From assembly GCA_964463485.1 (NCBI GenBank), contig CAYXDO010000002.1:62001-126000 (forward strand): a stretch of DNA of 64,000 bases. Reading direction: 5' to 3'. The notes beneath the pieces are model-generated. The model made no database searches and had not been told where the DNA came from. It worked only from the letters and a program-made list of their open reading frames with translations. This document shows, one piece after another, positions 35,031 through 45,142 of this stretch (the first letter of the stretch is position 1; each line of letters begins with the position of its first letter). Source of the stretch: CAYXDO01 sp964463485 (lineage in GTDB: Bacteria; Myxococcota; Kuafuiibacteriia; Kuafuiibacteriales; Kuafuiibacteriaceae). A program made the position numbers and the translations under genes.

Positions 35031-36140
35031 ATGTCGCTTCCCTCCCCGACGAGCCTTGCGCTCGCGGGCTCCGAGCGTGTTGGAGAGATCCTCGTCAAGG
35101 CGGGTCTCCTCACCGAGGAGCAGGTCCGCGCGGCGCTCGACCACCAACGGAGATCGAACAAGAGGCTTGGTCGAATCCTCGTTGAGGAAGGATTCATCAC
35201 CGAGGCTCGCTTGGTCCACGTGTTGAGCTCGCAGCTCAACATCGAGGTCTGCGATCCGATCACGGCGGCGATCCATCCGCGCATTCTCGAGTTGGTGCCG
35301 ACGGAGGTCGCGACGGAGCTGCGAGTCGTTCCTCTTGGGCTACGTCGGGCCGAGGGTCACGAGATCTTGTTGTTGGCGACCGCTGATCCGACGAACCACG
35401 CGATTTACGAGCGGCTCGAGAAGGAGCTCGGGATGTCGATCGAGTGGCGATTGGCGGGCGAGACCGAGATCGATCTTGGGATCGCGCGGCACTATGGGCC
35501 TCAAGCGGTTGCGCCTACGGTGTTGGGCGTGCCCTCGACCCCGCCTCCGGGGCTGATGGGCACATCTTTGCCGCTGCCGCCGGTGCCCGCGGACGTGCTT
35601 CCGGAGCCGCCCGTGGTTCCCGTGCTCGGCGCGTCGCCGCGGCCTGGGGTTCGGCCCTCCGCGGCTCCGAAGGCGCCGTCGGTGCCAGCGCAGAGCTGGG
35701 CGGACATGGTTCCTGGCGACTCGTGGCCGGCCGAGCCGGAAGAGGTCGTCGTGTCTGCGCCGGAAGCCTTGGCGCGCGGGAATGACGTGCCGGTTGGGGT
35801 CGCACCTTTGGCGCCCCCTTCGGCCTGGGAAGATTCGCAAGAGCCGCCGAAGCGCAGCGAGTCTTCGACGGAGGTCGAGGTGCCCGCGGTGTCTGCCGAC
35901 GAAGTGCAGACCGACGCGCCTGTCCAGCCACGCGACGAGGTCGCGGAGATCGTCGCGGACACCCAGATCGCGATCGAGCGCTTCGCTCGCAACGAAGAGA
36001 TCGATGCGGCCACGACGAGCTGGGTGCTTCGCGTGGCGGTGGCGTATCTGCTCGAGCACGGGCTGTCGGACTCGCAGGCGCTCGATCGCGCCGTGCGTAC
36101 GGTCTTGGGATCAGCGGCGCAACCGCCACCGGAGGCTTGA
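35031..36140 (+). CDS. stand-alone MshEN (GspE_N) domain protein, predicted c-di-GMP receptor
   Basis: A protein of 369 residues from the ATG at 35031. Residues 16-39 and 45-68 are two consecutive 24-residue MshEN motifs (R-x-G-x-x-L-V-x-x-G ... L ... Q; key residues R16, G18, G25, Q39 and R45, G47, G54, Q68) separated by the five-residue spacer RRSNK, the exact layout of c-di-GMP-binding MshEN domains. A further GspE_N-like part extends to about 160, then a Pro/Ala-rich linker (160-300) and a helical end (300-360). There is no ATPase domain, unlike GspE/PilB/MshE. It may bind c-di-GMP and signal to a partner ATPase or pilus. Upstream is divergent DNA of 155 bp. Confidence 0.85.
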   Translation: MSLPSPTSLALAGSERVGEILVKAGLLTEEQVRAALDHQRRSNKRLGRILVEEGFITEARLVHVLSSQLNIEVCDPITAAIHPRILELVPTEVATELRVVPLGLRRAEGHEILLLATADPTNHAIYERLEKELGMSIEWRLAGETEIDLGIARHYGPQAVAPTVLGVPSTPPPGLMGTSLPLPPVPADVLPEPPVVPVLGASPRPGVRPSAAPKAPSVPAQSWADMVPGDSWPAEPEEVVVSAPEALARGNDVPVGVAPLAPPSAWEDSQEPPKRSESSTEVEVPAVSADEVQTDAPVQPRDEVAEIVADTQIAIERFARNEEIDAATTSWVLRVAVAYLLEHGLSDSQALDRAVRTVLGSAAQPPPEA

Positions 36141-36157
36141 GGCCGTAGGTTCATCGG

Positions 36158-36174
36158 CGCAGGCTCGCTGCGCT
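36158..36174. terminator. short hairpin between convergent genes
   Basis: GCGCAG-GCTCG-CTGCGC, a perfect 6 bp stem with a 5 nt loop, lies between the MshEN gene and the convergent transglycosylase gene. No T-run follows on either strand, so it is at most a weak or factor-assisted terminator. Confidence 0.3.
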
Positions 36175-36194
36175 CGCCGCGGTTCAGCGCTTCG

Positions 36195-36950
36195 TCAGCG
36201 GACGAGGCGCATCAAGTCTTCACCGAGGCCGAGGTCACCGTCATCTTCCTCGTCTTCGTCGTCCTGATCAGGGGCAGGCGTGACGCGCTGCCGGCGCCCG
36301 TCGTTCTGTTCGAACCGATACTGCTCCTTCGCCATCGGCGAGCCCTTGTAGCGGAACATGACGGTCGCGACGTACCCGCGAGTCTCTTTGAAGGGCGGGA
36401 TGCCGTCGTGTTTGATCACCGCTCCGGGCCCGGCGTTGTAGGCGGCGATGGCGAGCGGGAAGGTGCCGAATTTGTCGAGCATCTTTTTGAGGTACTTGGT
36501 GCCGCCGAAAATATTTTGTTTGGGGTCAAAGCTATCTTCGACGCCCATCTCGCGGGCGGTCCCGGGCATGAGCTGCATGAGGCCGCGGGCGCCCGTGCGT
36601 GAGACGGCGCCGGGTCGATAGCCGGATTCGGTGCGGATCACGGCGTCGATGAGCGCGGGGGGGACGTCGTAGGTGCGGGCGGCTTCCAAGATCGTGGGTC
36701 GCAGGCGGTCGGCGGAGAGGCGGACGTCGCCGAGGGTTTGGTAGGGGTCTTCTTTGATCTCTCCGTGGTGGAAGAGGATCGAGCTCAACGACTCCTCGGG
36801 GCTCTCTTGAATCCACTTCTCCAAGCCCTGAATGTCGCCGGGGACGTATTCGCCCACATATTTGACCGTCTCGCTCAGATCGCCTTCGGCGAACGCGACC
36901 TCCACGAAAGCGCTGACGGCGAGCAGCGCTGCCACGTACACTCGGGACAT
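36195..36950 (-). CDS. lytic transglycosylase (SLT domain), exported
   Basis: A protein of 251 residues from the ATG at 36950 with a signal peptide (MSRVYVAALLAVSAFVEVAFA). The SLT fold spans about residues 85-200: catalytic Glu108 in VIRTESGYRPGAVSRTGARG, GLMQLMPGTA and AAYNAGPGAV are all family hallmarks. It cleaves peptidoglycan glycan strands with 1,6-anhydro product formation. The C-terminus is an acidic tail (DQDDEDEEDDGD) of unknown use. Neighbouring PilT and MshEN genes would suit a cell-wall remodelling role for a surface machine. Confidence 0.92.
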   Translation of the reverse strand: MSRVYVAALLAVSAFVEVAFAEGDLSETVKYVGEYVPGDIQGLEKWIQESPEESLSSILFHHGEIKEDPYQTLGDVRLSADRLRPTILEAARTYDVPPALIDAVIRTESGYRPGAVSRTGARGLMQLMPGTAREMGVEDSFDPKQNIFGGTKYLKKMLDKFGTFPLAIAAYNAGPGAVIKHDGIPPFKETRGYVATVMFRYKGSPMAKEQYRFEQNDGRRQRVTPAPDQDDEDEEDDGDLGLGEDLMRLVR

Positions 36951-36966
36951 CCGCGCTCGGTATAGC

Positions 36967-37920
36967 ATGCCGATTCTCGGGGCTTCCGAGGCGACCGCGG
37001 GGAGGCTCCCCGAGCGCCGCCTTCTGCCGCGACCTCGATCCCAGTCTAGCTCGAACGCCCGCGTCCGGCCACCATCCCTGGTCCTGCTCACCTCACCGGC
37101 CAGGGACGACGCCTATGAGTACTGCGAGCGGAACGCGGCGCGCTGCGCGCTGCATGCGGGCTGGCTTCACGAGGGGGGTTTGACGGGATCGAGTCGCGTG
37201 TGGCCAGGGCTGCTCTTGGGTCTCCGCGGAAGGGAGGGAGGGCTTGGTGGGCTCATTCTTTTGAGCGCCAATGGCGTCGCGTTTCCGGCGCTCGACGACG
37301 TCTTCGTCGAGGTGGCCCTGGATGCTCTGCTTGCGACGCGGCCGCAGCTTGCGTCGGTGATGGTCGGCAAGCGAGTCACGATCGATCGTGCGCGGTCCAA
37401 GCTGTTGGCGCGCGGCTTTCATGAGATCTGTTCACGCCGTCAGACGCTCTACGCGGCGACGCGGCGAACCTTCGCACCTGCGGAGCCCTTGGCGCTGAAG
37501 GTTGCGGAGGCCTCCAAGCTCGAGGCTATCGCGCGCGCGTCCGGGGAGATGGCGATCGAGGAGGCGGACGACGATCCGGAGGGACGCAACCCGAAGCTCT
37601 TTCGCGATCGACTGCTCGAGCGTTTGCAGCGACGGCGCGACTTCGCGTGCTTCGACGGGGAGACCTTGTTGTACAAGGCCAACATCGCGGCGATGTCGCC
37701 GCTTGGAGGCCACATCGAAGGGATCTTCGTGCCGCGGGCGCTTCGGGGCCGAGGGCTAGGCAAACGAGGCACGTCGACGCTGGTGTCTTGGATCTTGGAG
37801 GTCTCGAGCCGCGCGACTTTGTTGGTGAACGATCACAACGTGGTCGCGCGAAAGCTCTACGAGTCTCTCGGGTTCGAGGTCGTCGAAGAGAGCATGACTC
37901 TGTATTTGGTGCCGCCTTGA
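36967..37920 (+). CDS. GNAT-family acetyltransferase
   Basis: A protein of up to 317 residues from the ATG at 36967. The start is doubtful: the first 40 residues are Arg-rich and the ATG is only 16 bp from the divergent transglycosylase start, so translation may begin later at a non-ATG codon. The C-terminal half is a GNAT domain with the acetyl-CoA loop VPRALRGRGLGKRG and the terminal strand-helix ARKLYESLGFEVVEESMTLYL. The N-terminal half looks like a degenerate second GNAT or DUF4081-type domain. Substrate unknown. Confidence 0.75.
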   Translation: MPILGASEATAGRLPERRLLPRPRSQSSSNARVRPPSLVLLTSPARDDAYEYCERNAARCALHAGWLHEGGLTGSSRVWPGLLLGLRGREGGLGGLILLSANGVAFPALDDVFVEVALDALLATRPQLASVMVGKRVTIDRARSKLLARGFHEICSRRQTLYAATRRTFAPAEPLALKVAEASKLEAIARASGEMAIEEADDDPEGRNPKLFRDRLLERLQRRRDFACFDGETLLYKANIAAMSPLGGHIEGIFVPRALRGRGLGKRGTSTLVSWILEVSSRATLLVNDHNVVARKLYESLGFEVVEESMTLYLVPP

Positions 37921-37957
37921 TGGGCGAAGGGTCGGGGCGAAGGGGCGAAGGGTCGGG

Positions 37958-39799
<1,842 letters not shown>

Positions 39800-39838
39800 A
39801 GCTCTAGTCCTCCCCGCTCATTTCAAAAAGTTTGGAAC

Positions 39839-40447
39839 TCAAACCGGCGGGTTGTTGCCGTCAGGCTTCGGCTCGGCACCGAGCGAGACCGCGACCAGCG
39901 CGGCCCGAAGCAGGCGACCGTTCAAGTTATATCCGCGTCGAACCTCGGCCGCGACACCCCCGGCCTGCACCGTGTCCGAGAAGACTTGTTGCACCGCTTC
40001 ATGTTTCGCAGGGTCGAATGCCCCGCCAGATTCGATGGCCGTCACGCCGTGCTTCTCGAGCTGGGCGACGAATTTTCGGAACACGAGCTGGACACCTTCC
40101 AAAATCGAGGCCGTGCTGGATTCCTTGGAGCCTTGCTGCTCCAGGATCTGTCTGGTGCGGTCGAGATCGTCGAGCACGGGCAAGAAGTCTTTCAACAAGG
40201 ACTCGTTGGCGAATCGCACCGCTTCTTCGCGCTCCCGTACGACCCGCTTCTTGTAGTTGTCGAAATCTGCGGCCGACCGGAGCCACCTGTTCTTGAGCTC
40301 GTCAGTCTGTTGTTTGTTCTGCGCCAGCTGTGCCTCGAGCTCGGCTTTGACTTTCAACAACTCTTGTTCGGCCGCTTCGGCGCCCGCCGTCGCGGGGGGC
40401 GTCTCCACGGCTTCCGCTTTGGGCGCTTCGTCCGGCTTGTCCGACAT
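39839..40447 (-). CDS. grpE: nucleotide exchange factor GrpE
   Basis: A protein of 202 residues from the ATG at 40447, with CGGAG as SD. A long N-terminal coiled coil (ELLKVKAELEAQLAQNKQQTDE) precedes the diagnostic RSAADFDNYKKRVVRERE, then FLPVLDDLDR and the beta-domain FDPAKHEAVQQV and VRRGYNLNGRLLRAALVAVS. It exchanges ADP for ATP on DnaK. Between hrcA and dnaK on the same strand. Confidence 0.95.
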   Translation of the reverse strand: MSDKPDEAPKAEAVETPPATAGAEAAEQELLKVKAELEAQLAQNKQQTDELKNRWLRSAADFDNYKKRVVREREEAVRFANESLLKDFLPVLDDLDRTRQILEQQGSKESSTASILEGVQLVFRKFVAQLEKHGVTAIESGGAFDPAKHEAVQQVFSDTVQAGGVAAEVRRGYNLNGRLLRAALVAVSLGAEPKPDGNNPPV

Positions 40448-40525
40448 GGTCTCCGACACGCCCGTACGCTTGCACGGGGGGCGCACGGGTTCAAGACGGT
40501 CGAAGGTCGAAGCACTCGGTCTCGT

Positions 40526-40540
40526 TGACGAAATTTGTCA
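40526..40540. promoter_or_regulatory. imperfect palindrome upstream of grpE, candidate heat-shock operator
   Basis: TGACGAAATTTGTCA (six of seven half-site pairs match) lies in the 150 bp between hrcA and grpE. On the grpE strand CTGACA with a 17 bp spacer to CAAATT is a possible sigma-70 promoter overlapping it. A second inverted repeat, CCTGGC...GTCAGG (40543-40561), is beside it. A full CIRCE (TTAGCACTC-N9-GAGTGCTAA) was not found; only a left-half match GAAGCACTC at 40509-40517. Confidence 0.35.
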
Positions 40541-40597
40541 GTCCTGGCGAGAAGTGTCAGGCCTCGGGCAAATCACTGTGGCGCAATGGGGCGGGCG

Positions 40598-41707
40598 TCA
40601 ATCCGATTGGGATCCCGGCTGGCCGTCCTCGGCGGGCTCCTTCCCGCTCAGAGACCTCGCCACCGTACCCGCGGTCAGCTCGACCAGCGGGATCACGCGG
40701 GAGTAGTCCATTCGAATCGGCCCGACCACGCCGAGCGTTCCGACAGGTCCGTCCTCCGTCGCGTAGCTGGCCATGACCACCGCGAGATCCTTGAATTCAT
40801 TGACCGGTGCGTCGGCCCCAAAGAGGACGTGGGTGTCGGATTGAGCCGCGGCTTGCGGCTGAGCGATGGAGGCGTCGAGTAACCGCAACAGCATCGTCTT
40901 CTCTTCGAAGGCCCGGAGGATCCTTCGCATCCGCGTGATGTCGGCGAACTCGGGCTGCTCGAACAACGCTCGCTCCCCTTCGATCAACACGATGGGGGCT
41001 CGATCGACGGTGAGGCTGCGCTCGCCGAGCGCTAGCGCCCTGCGCATGACCTCGTCGGCTTGGGCCCGCTCGTCGCGCATCGCCGTCAAGATCGTGTCCC
41101 GCACATCCACGAGCCGCTGCCCGTCGAGCAACGACTTGAGGTAGTTCGACATGCGCCGGAGCTCTTCGCGCTCGACTGGAAAGTCCACGTCGATCGTACG
41201 GTGTTGCACCAGACCGCTCTTCGCGACGAACACACATAGGATCGTTCGGTCCCGTACCGGCAGGAACTCGATGTCCGAGAACACGACCTCCTCGATGCTC
41301 GGCAACAACACGAGCGAGGCGTGCTTGCTCACCGTCGCCAGAATGCGGCCAGCCTCGGCGAGCACCTGCCGAATGTCCCGATCGGCGTGGCTCGTGACCG
41401 TCGTGATCAGCTCTCGCTCCTTCGGCGAGATGCGGCCGCGCTGCGCGAGCTGCTCCACGAACACACGAAACGCCAAGGCCGTCGGGATGCGACCCGCGGA
41501 GGAATGAGGGGCGGAGAGGTAGCCGAGGTCTTCGAGGTCGGCCATCGTGTTGCGAACCGTCGCGGGGGACACGTCGATCCCTCGGTTGGCGCGCGTCAGC
41601 GACCGCGAACCGACGGGCTCGGCCGTGGCGATGTAGTGCTCGACCACGGCCTGCAATACTTCCCGTTGACGATCGGTAAGCTCGGCGGTGAGTCGCACAG
41701 CGGTCAT
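40598..41707 (-). CDS. hrcA: heat-inducible transcription repressor HrcA
   Basis: A protein of 369 residues. The winged-helix N-terminus is plain: LTDRQREVLQAVVEHYIATAEPVGSR and VSPATVRNTMADLEDLGYL, followed by PHSSAGRIPTALAFRVFVE and C-terminal GPIRMDYSRVIPLVE. HrcA represses dnaK/grpE operons by binding CIRCE and is itself kept folded by chaperones. Its start overlaps the hemW stop (ATGA), so it is translationally coupled to hemW. Confidence 0.95.
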   Translation of the reverse strand: MTAVRLTAELTDRQREVLQAVVEHYIATAEPVGSRSLTRANRGIDVSPATVRNTMADLEDLGYLSAPHSSAGRIPTALAFRVFVEQLAQRGRISPKERELITTVTSHADRDIRQVLAEAGRILATVSKHASLVLLPSIEEVVFSDIEFLPVRDRTILCVFVAKSGLVQHRTIDVDFPVEREELRRMSNYLKSLLDGQRLVDVRDTILTAMRDERAQADEVMRRALALGERSLTVDRAPIVLIEGERALFEQPEFADITRMRRILRAFEEKTMLLRLLDASIAQPQAAAQSDTHVLFGADAPVNEFKDLAVVMASYATEDGPVGTLGVVGPIRMDYSRVIPLVELTAGTVARSLSGKEPAEDGQPGSQSD

Positions 41708-42963
41708 TCGACGATAGAAAGCGTACGCCGCTCCGGAGGGTCTCGCAACGGAGGGTCTCGCACCGGATCGACCGGAGCCTCATCGAGGCGGGCCTCGCCG
41801 ATCGCCGCCAGGAGCGCTCGCCCGATCCCGTCGGCGAACTTGAAACCTTCCGCGGTCGGCCTTACCCAGCCGCCTTCATAAGTGACCCATCCCAGGCGCG
41901 TCAGGCGCCCCACCTCGTCTTCGATGGCCAAAACGATCGAGGGGTCGAGTCTCGCTTCACGCTCGAGCCCATCGAGATCGAGCCCCCAGACGGTGCGCAC
42001 GGCCGTCCAGAGCCTGTCCGCGATCGTCGCTCGTCGATCGAGTCGTTCGATTCGGGCGAGCGAAGATCGAGCGGTCGACAGATAGGCGGCGGGGGCCTTG
42101 ACGTTCTCGCGTCGCTCCGCGCCACGGAGCAGAGCCTTGGGCAAGTAGCTCGAGGCGCCCGCGCCAACGCCCAAGTAGGGCCCGCCCATCCAGTAGATCG
42201 TGTTGTGGACCGCTTCGAGCCCGGGCTTGGCGTAGCTCGAGATCTCGTAGCGGCGATAGCTGGCGCGCTCGAGCCGCTCGGTGACCAGATCGATGAGCTC
42301 GGCCTGCCCGTCGTCGTCCATCACGGGAAGGCGTCCAGCGGCGAAGGCGCGTCCGAAGTGCGTCTCCGGCTCGATCGTGAGCGTGTAGGCGGACACATGT
42401 CCGGGATCGAGCGCGAGCGCTTCGTCGATCGAGCGCTCGACGCTCTCTCTCGTCTGACCGGGGAGGCCGTAGATCAGATCGAGCGAGACCCGCGCTCCGG
42501 TGGCCATCGCCGACTTCACGGCCCGTCGTGCGGAGGCCGCGTCGTGGATCCGTCCGAGCCAAACGAGCTCTTCCGTCGAGAAGCTCTGCACGCCGATCGA
42601 AAACCGAGTCACGCCGCGGCCGACGAAGTCTTCGAAGGTGGAGTCTTCGACGGTGCCGGGATTGGCTTCGAGTGTGATCTCGGCGTTGGCCAGGAGGCGG
42701 GGACGGATCCATCGGAGCACTCGGGCCACTTGGCCCGCGTCCCACAAGCTCGGCGTGCCTCCGCCGAAGTACACCGTGGAGAACGTACCGAACGTGTTTG
42801 CGCGTTCTTCGAGCTCCTCGATCACCGCGTCGGCGTAACGCACGTGCTCGGGATCGATCGCGTGGCTGTTGAAGTCGCAGTAGGGGCACTTCTTCTCGCA
42901 GTAAGGAAAATGAATGTAGAGGCCCACGTCTGACGAGGTCGCGGGCGACACGCCGTGGCTCAT
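41704..42963 (-). CDS. hemW: radical SAM haem chaperone HemW
   Basis: A protein of 419 residues. The radical SAM cluster motif is C22-E-K-K-C26-P-Y-C29-D-F, the CxxxCxxCxF form of HemW rather than the CxxxCxxCxC of HemN, so haem transfer rather than coproporphyrinogen oxidation is expected. VYFGGGTPSL, LEANPGTVE, FSIGVQSF and DLIYGLPGQT follow as in the family. Near the C-terminus a short tandem repeat encodes DPPLRDPPERR. The ATG overlaps the upstream lipoprotein stop by 4 bp (ATGA). Often placed next to hrcA in bacteria. Confidence 0.93.
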   Translation of the reverse strand: MSHGVSPATSSDVGLYIHFPYCEKKCPYCDFNSHAIDPEHVRYADAVIEELEERANTFGTFSTVYFGGGTPSLWDAGQVARVLRWIRPRLLANAEITLEANPGTVEDSTFEDFVGRGVTRFSIGVQSFSTEELVWLGRIHDAASARRAVKSAMATGARVSLDLIYGLPGQTRESVERSIDEALALDPGHVSAYTLTIEPETHFGRAFAAGRLPVMDDDGQAELIDLVTERLERASYRRYEISSYAKPGLEAVHNTIYWMGGPYLGVGAGASSYLPKALLRGAERRENVKAPAAYLSTARSSLARIERLDRRATIADRLWTAVRTVWGLDLDGLEREARLDPSIVLAIEDEVGRLTRLGWVTYEGGWVRPTAEGFKFADGIGRALLAAIGEARLDEAPVDPVRDPPLRDPPERRTLSIVE

Positions 42964-43514
42964 TGAAAGGCCTCGACGGCGTCGAGATCGAAGCCTGGAT
43001 CGTCGGTGGACGAGGCGGGGATCGAGGCGTCGAGGCCCAGCAGTCGTATGAAGGACGCCTCTTCCAGTCCAACTTCGGCGAGGTCGAACAGGGACGCGCG
43101 GCCCGCGATCGCGGTGTGCTCGAAGACGTGGAATCGTTCGCCGTTCGACGATGCGGCGACGACGGCGGAGGCTTCGTCGAGAGGCCCGACCTCGAGCACG
43201 CTCAGATCCGCGCCCTCGACGTCGTGAATCGGTTGGAAGAAGCGAAGGACCAGCGCGGATCCGCGAGCGAGCGCGACCGTGCGACCGTCAGGGGGGCCGA
43301 GGGCACGTTCGGGATTCATGAAGGGTTCATCCGTGTTGAGACCGGGTGTGGGGAGATAGAGGTCGACCACGGACGCGTAGCGATCGGGGATCTCCTCGGG
43401 AACACAGGCGAAAGCACCCAAGAAAAGGGCAAATGGGAGGGCTTGAACGACCGTGGAAACAAATCGGTCGAGCCGGGAGTTTGACAGCGTTTTTCTTTGG
43501 CATAATTTGGCCAT
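42960..43514 (-). CDS. lipoprotein of unknown function, first gene of the heat-shock operon
   Basis: A protein of about 184 residues with a long N-region and the lipobox LGAFAC (Cys about 37). The mature part contains a GPPDGRTVALARGSALVLRFFQP segment and reads as a small all-beta domain, similar in style to discoidin/lectin-like surface domains. The ATG at 43514 is used; an upstream ATG at 43520 would share bases with the start of the divergent FHA gene. The gene overlaps hemW by 4 bp. Confidence 0.7.
   Translation of the reverse strand: MAKLCQRKTLSNSRLDRFVSTVVQALPFALFLGAFACVPEEIPDRYASVVDLYLPTPGLNTDEPFMNPERALGPPDGRTVALARGSALVLRFFQPIHDVEGADLSVLEVGPLDEASAVVAASSNGERFHVFEHTAIAGRASLFDLAEVGLEEASFIRLLGLDASIPASSTDDPGFDLDAVEAFQ
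43481..43508 (+). promoter_or_regulatory. sigma-70-like promoter for the FHA gene
   Basis: A perfect -35 TTGACA (43481-43486), a 16 bp T-rich spacer and TAATTT as -10 (43503-43508; CATAAT is the alternative frame). Expected transcription start is about 43515, only a few bases before the FHA ATG at 43519, so the mRNA would be leaderless or nearly so; no SD is present, in agreement. Confidence 0.5.
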
Positions 43515-43518
43515 CTCC

Positions 43519-44136
43519 ATGGTGCGCCGTACCCCGCGTCAGCTTGAGATCGCTGACCACCTCTGGGATTGCCTCACTCGCATTGCGGAGGACTGTGGCA
43601 CGGACCGCAATGCGGTCGTCAACCAGGCGGTCTACGAGTTCGCGCGCCGATTCAACTTCCTCACGCCGATGGCGAAGGAAGTGCCCTTGCCGGACGAGCC
43701 GATTTCTCCCGGACGGCAGGGGGGCCCGGCGGCGGCGAGCGCCGCGCCTGCCCCGGCGCCCGCCCCCGCGCGAAACAAACCAGCTCCGAATCCGCCCGCG
43801 CCTGCGCCCGCTCCGCCTGCAAAAGCGCGCGCCCCCGCGCCCGCGGCGGGTCCTCGCAAGACGCTGTACGTCGTGAACAGCGCCGGGGACATGCACAAGA
43901 TCGAGAAAGACACTTTCATCATCGGCCGAAGCCGCACGTGCGATTTGGTGATCCCGTCGTCCAAGGTGTCGCGGCAACACGGTTCGGTCGTCCGTGAGAA
44001 CGGCGAGTATTACATCGAAGATCTGGGCTCGGCGAACGGCGTCTGGCGCGATGGCGTGAAGATTCAAAAAGAGAAGGTTCGCGACGGCGACGAGTTCATG
44101 ATCTCCGAAGAGGTCCTGAAGTTCATCTTCCGCTGA
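43519..44136 (+). CDS. FHA-domain protein with N-terminal DNA-binding-like helix region
   Basis: A protein of 205 residues. Residues 1-48 are helical and polar (RQLEIADHLWDCLTRIAEDC, VNQAVYEFARRFNFL), resembling ribbon-helix-helix-like modules; a Pro/Ala-rich linker spans about 70-115; the FHA domain runs from about 118 to the end with GRSRTCDLVIPSSKVSRQH (phosphothreonine-binding R, S and H) and GSANGVWRDGVKI. FHA domains read Ser/Thr-kinase output, and four Hanks kinases and a TPR-kinase-like gene exist in the window. Starts of this gene and the divergent lipoprotein are within 6 bp. Overlaps the convergent metalloprotease by 14 bp. Confidence 0.88.
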   Translation: MVRRTPRQLEIADHLWDCLTRIAEDCGTDRNAVVNQAVYEFARRFNFLTPMAKEVPLPDEPISPGRQGGPAAASAAPAPAPAPARNKPAPNPPAPAPAPPAKARAPAPAAGPRKTLYVVNSAGDMHKIEKDTFIIGRSRTCDLVIPSSKVSRQHGSVVRENGEYYIEDLGSANGVWRDGVKIQKEKVRDGDEFMISEEVLKFIFR

Positions 44137-45016
44137 GCTTTCGAAACAACAAGAGGATTCCGAGCAGGCTCAAACCCAACGGGGGCGTGCTCTTTGTGCG
44201 TGCCGAGCAAGAGCAACCGCCCGGCTCGCCGTTCAAGATTCGATCACACTGATCTCGAAACGGGATCGGATTGAGACCGTCGGACGTGTCGTAGCCGTCG
44301 GCCGGCGGCAGACAGGCGGCGGCCGGGAGGCCTTTTGGATAGACGTCGCACACGCCGTCGCGATCGAGCTTGGCGAGGTCCCGCTTGACGAGCTCGCAGG
44401 GCTGCGCGGATCCGTACATCGTGGCGTCCGACTCGGCCACGTGATCGAAGCCGATCAAGTGGCCGATCTCGTGCACCAGCGTGTTGCGCAGGTCGTACGG
44501 GCGGTCTGGGAGCGCCTCACACGCGGCGGCGTCGGTGACGTCGCCGAACTTGAAGCGGCTGGCGTTGAAGAGAATGTCGGCGTCCACGATCTCGCCGGTG
44601 GCGAGGGAGTACCGGGTGAGCGTCACCGCGAGCAGTCGCGGGTCCGGAAACGACGACGCCTCCGAGGCGGACTCCAACGACGCGATCACGTTTCGTTGTG
44701 TGCTGGGTTGGGTTACGTCGAAGCTATCCGCTTCGTCGATCTCGCCGACGTCGATGAACGAGAGGTCCGTACAAGGAAGCTCCGACCAGCGACGGAAGCT
44801 TTGAGCGATCAGCTGACGTCGCTCCTCGGAGGCGAACATCGTTCCGCGCGTGCTCACCGCGTAGGGGACGCAGCGGTTGATCCAGACCTGCGTGAGCGGG
44901 GGGTTGCTGTTCGGGACGGGCGTGCACACGTAGTCCTGGGCTGCCGCGAGGGAGGGCTCGAGGAGGGCCAAGCATGTGAATGACATCACGGCGACAGCCG
45001 AGCGATCGCGGGACAC
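44123..45016 (-). CDS. matrixin-like zinc metalloprotease with MYXO-CTERM-type anchor
   Basis: A protein of 297 residues from a GTG at 45016, giving a signal peptide up to SLAAA. The metzincin zinc motif is complete, HEIGHLIGFDH (182-192), with the Met-turn methionine in DATMYGSA (Met200). The C-terminus has GGCSC (266-270), a short polar linker, a hydrophobic helix (LGLSLLGILLLF) and a basic end RKLSGR, i.e. the MYXO-CTERM sorting layout. Such proteins are processed and displayed or secreted at the outer surface in Myxococcota. Convergent with the FHA gene. No pro-domain Cys switch is evident. Confidence 0.87.
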   Translation of the reverse strand: MSRDRSAVAVMSFTCLALLEPSLAAAQDYVCTPVPNSNPPLTQVWINRCVPYAVSTRGTMFASEERRQLIAQSFRRWSELPCTDLSFIDVGEIDEADSFDVTQPSTQRNVIASLESASEASSFPDPRLLAVTLTRYSLATGEIVDADILFNASRFKFGDVTDAAACEALPDRPYDLRNTLVHEIGHLIGFDHVAESDATMYGSAQPCELVKRDLAKLDRDGVCDVYPKGLPAAACLPPADGYDTSDGLNPIPFRDQCDRILNGEPGGCSCSARTKSTPPLGLSLLGILLLFRKLSGR

Positions 45017-45142
45017 CGCTCGTTGGTGACGCTCGGAGCGCGACAAGTCGAGCGCTATCGCCGTGAGGGCGCTCTTGGGCTCGCGTCTGGGTGCACGACC
45101 AAGTTGCGCGATATGTCGACGATCATCGCTCGGCGGTGGGCA

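Noticed and set aside
40470..40500. Sigma-32-type promoter CTTGAA...CCCC upstream of grpE
   Set aside because: The spacer between the two boxes is only about 9 bp, too short for a functional heat-shock promoter.
40509..40540. CIRCE element
   Set aside because: Only the left half resembles TTAGCACTC; the right half at the required 9 bp spacing does not match.
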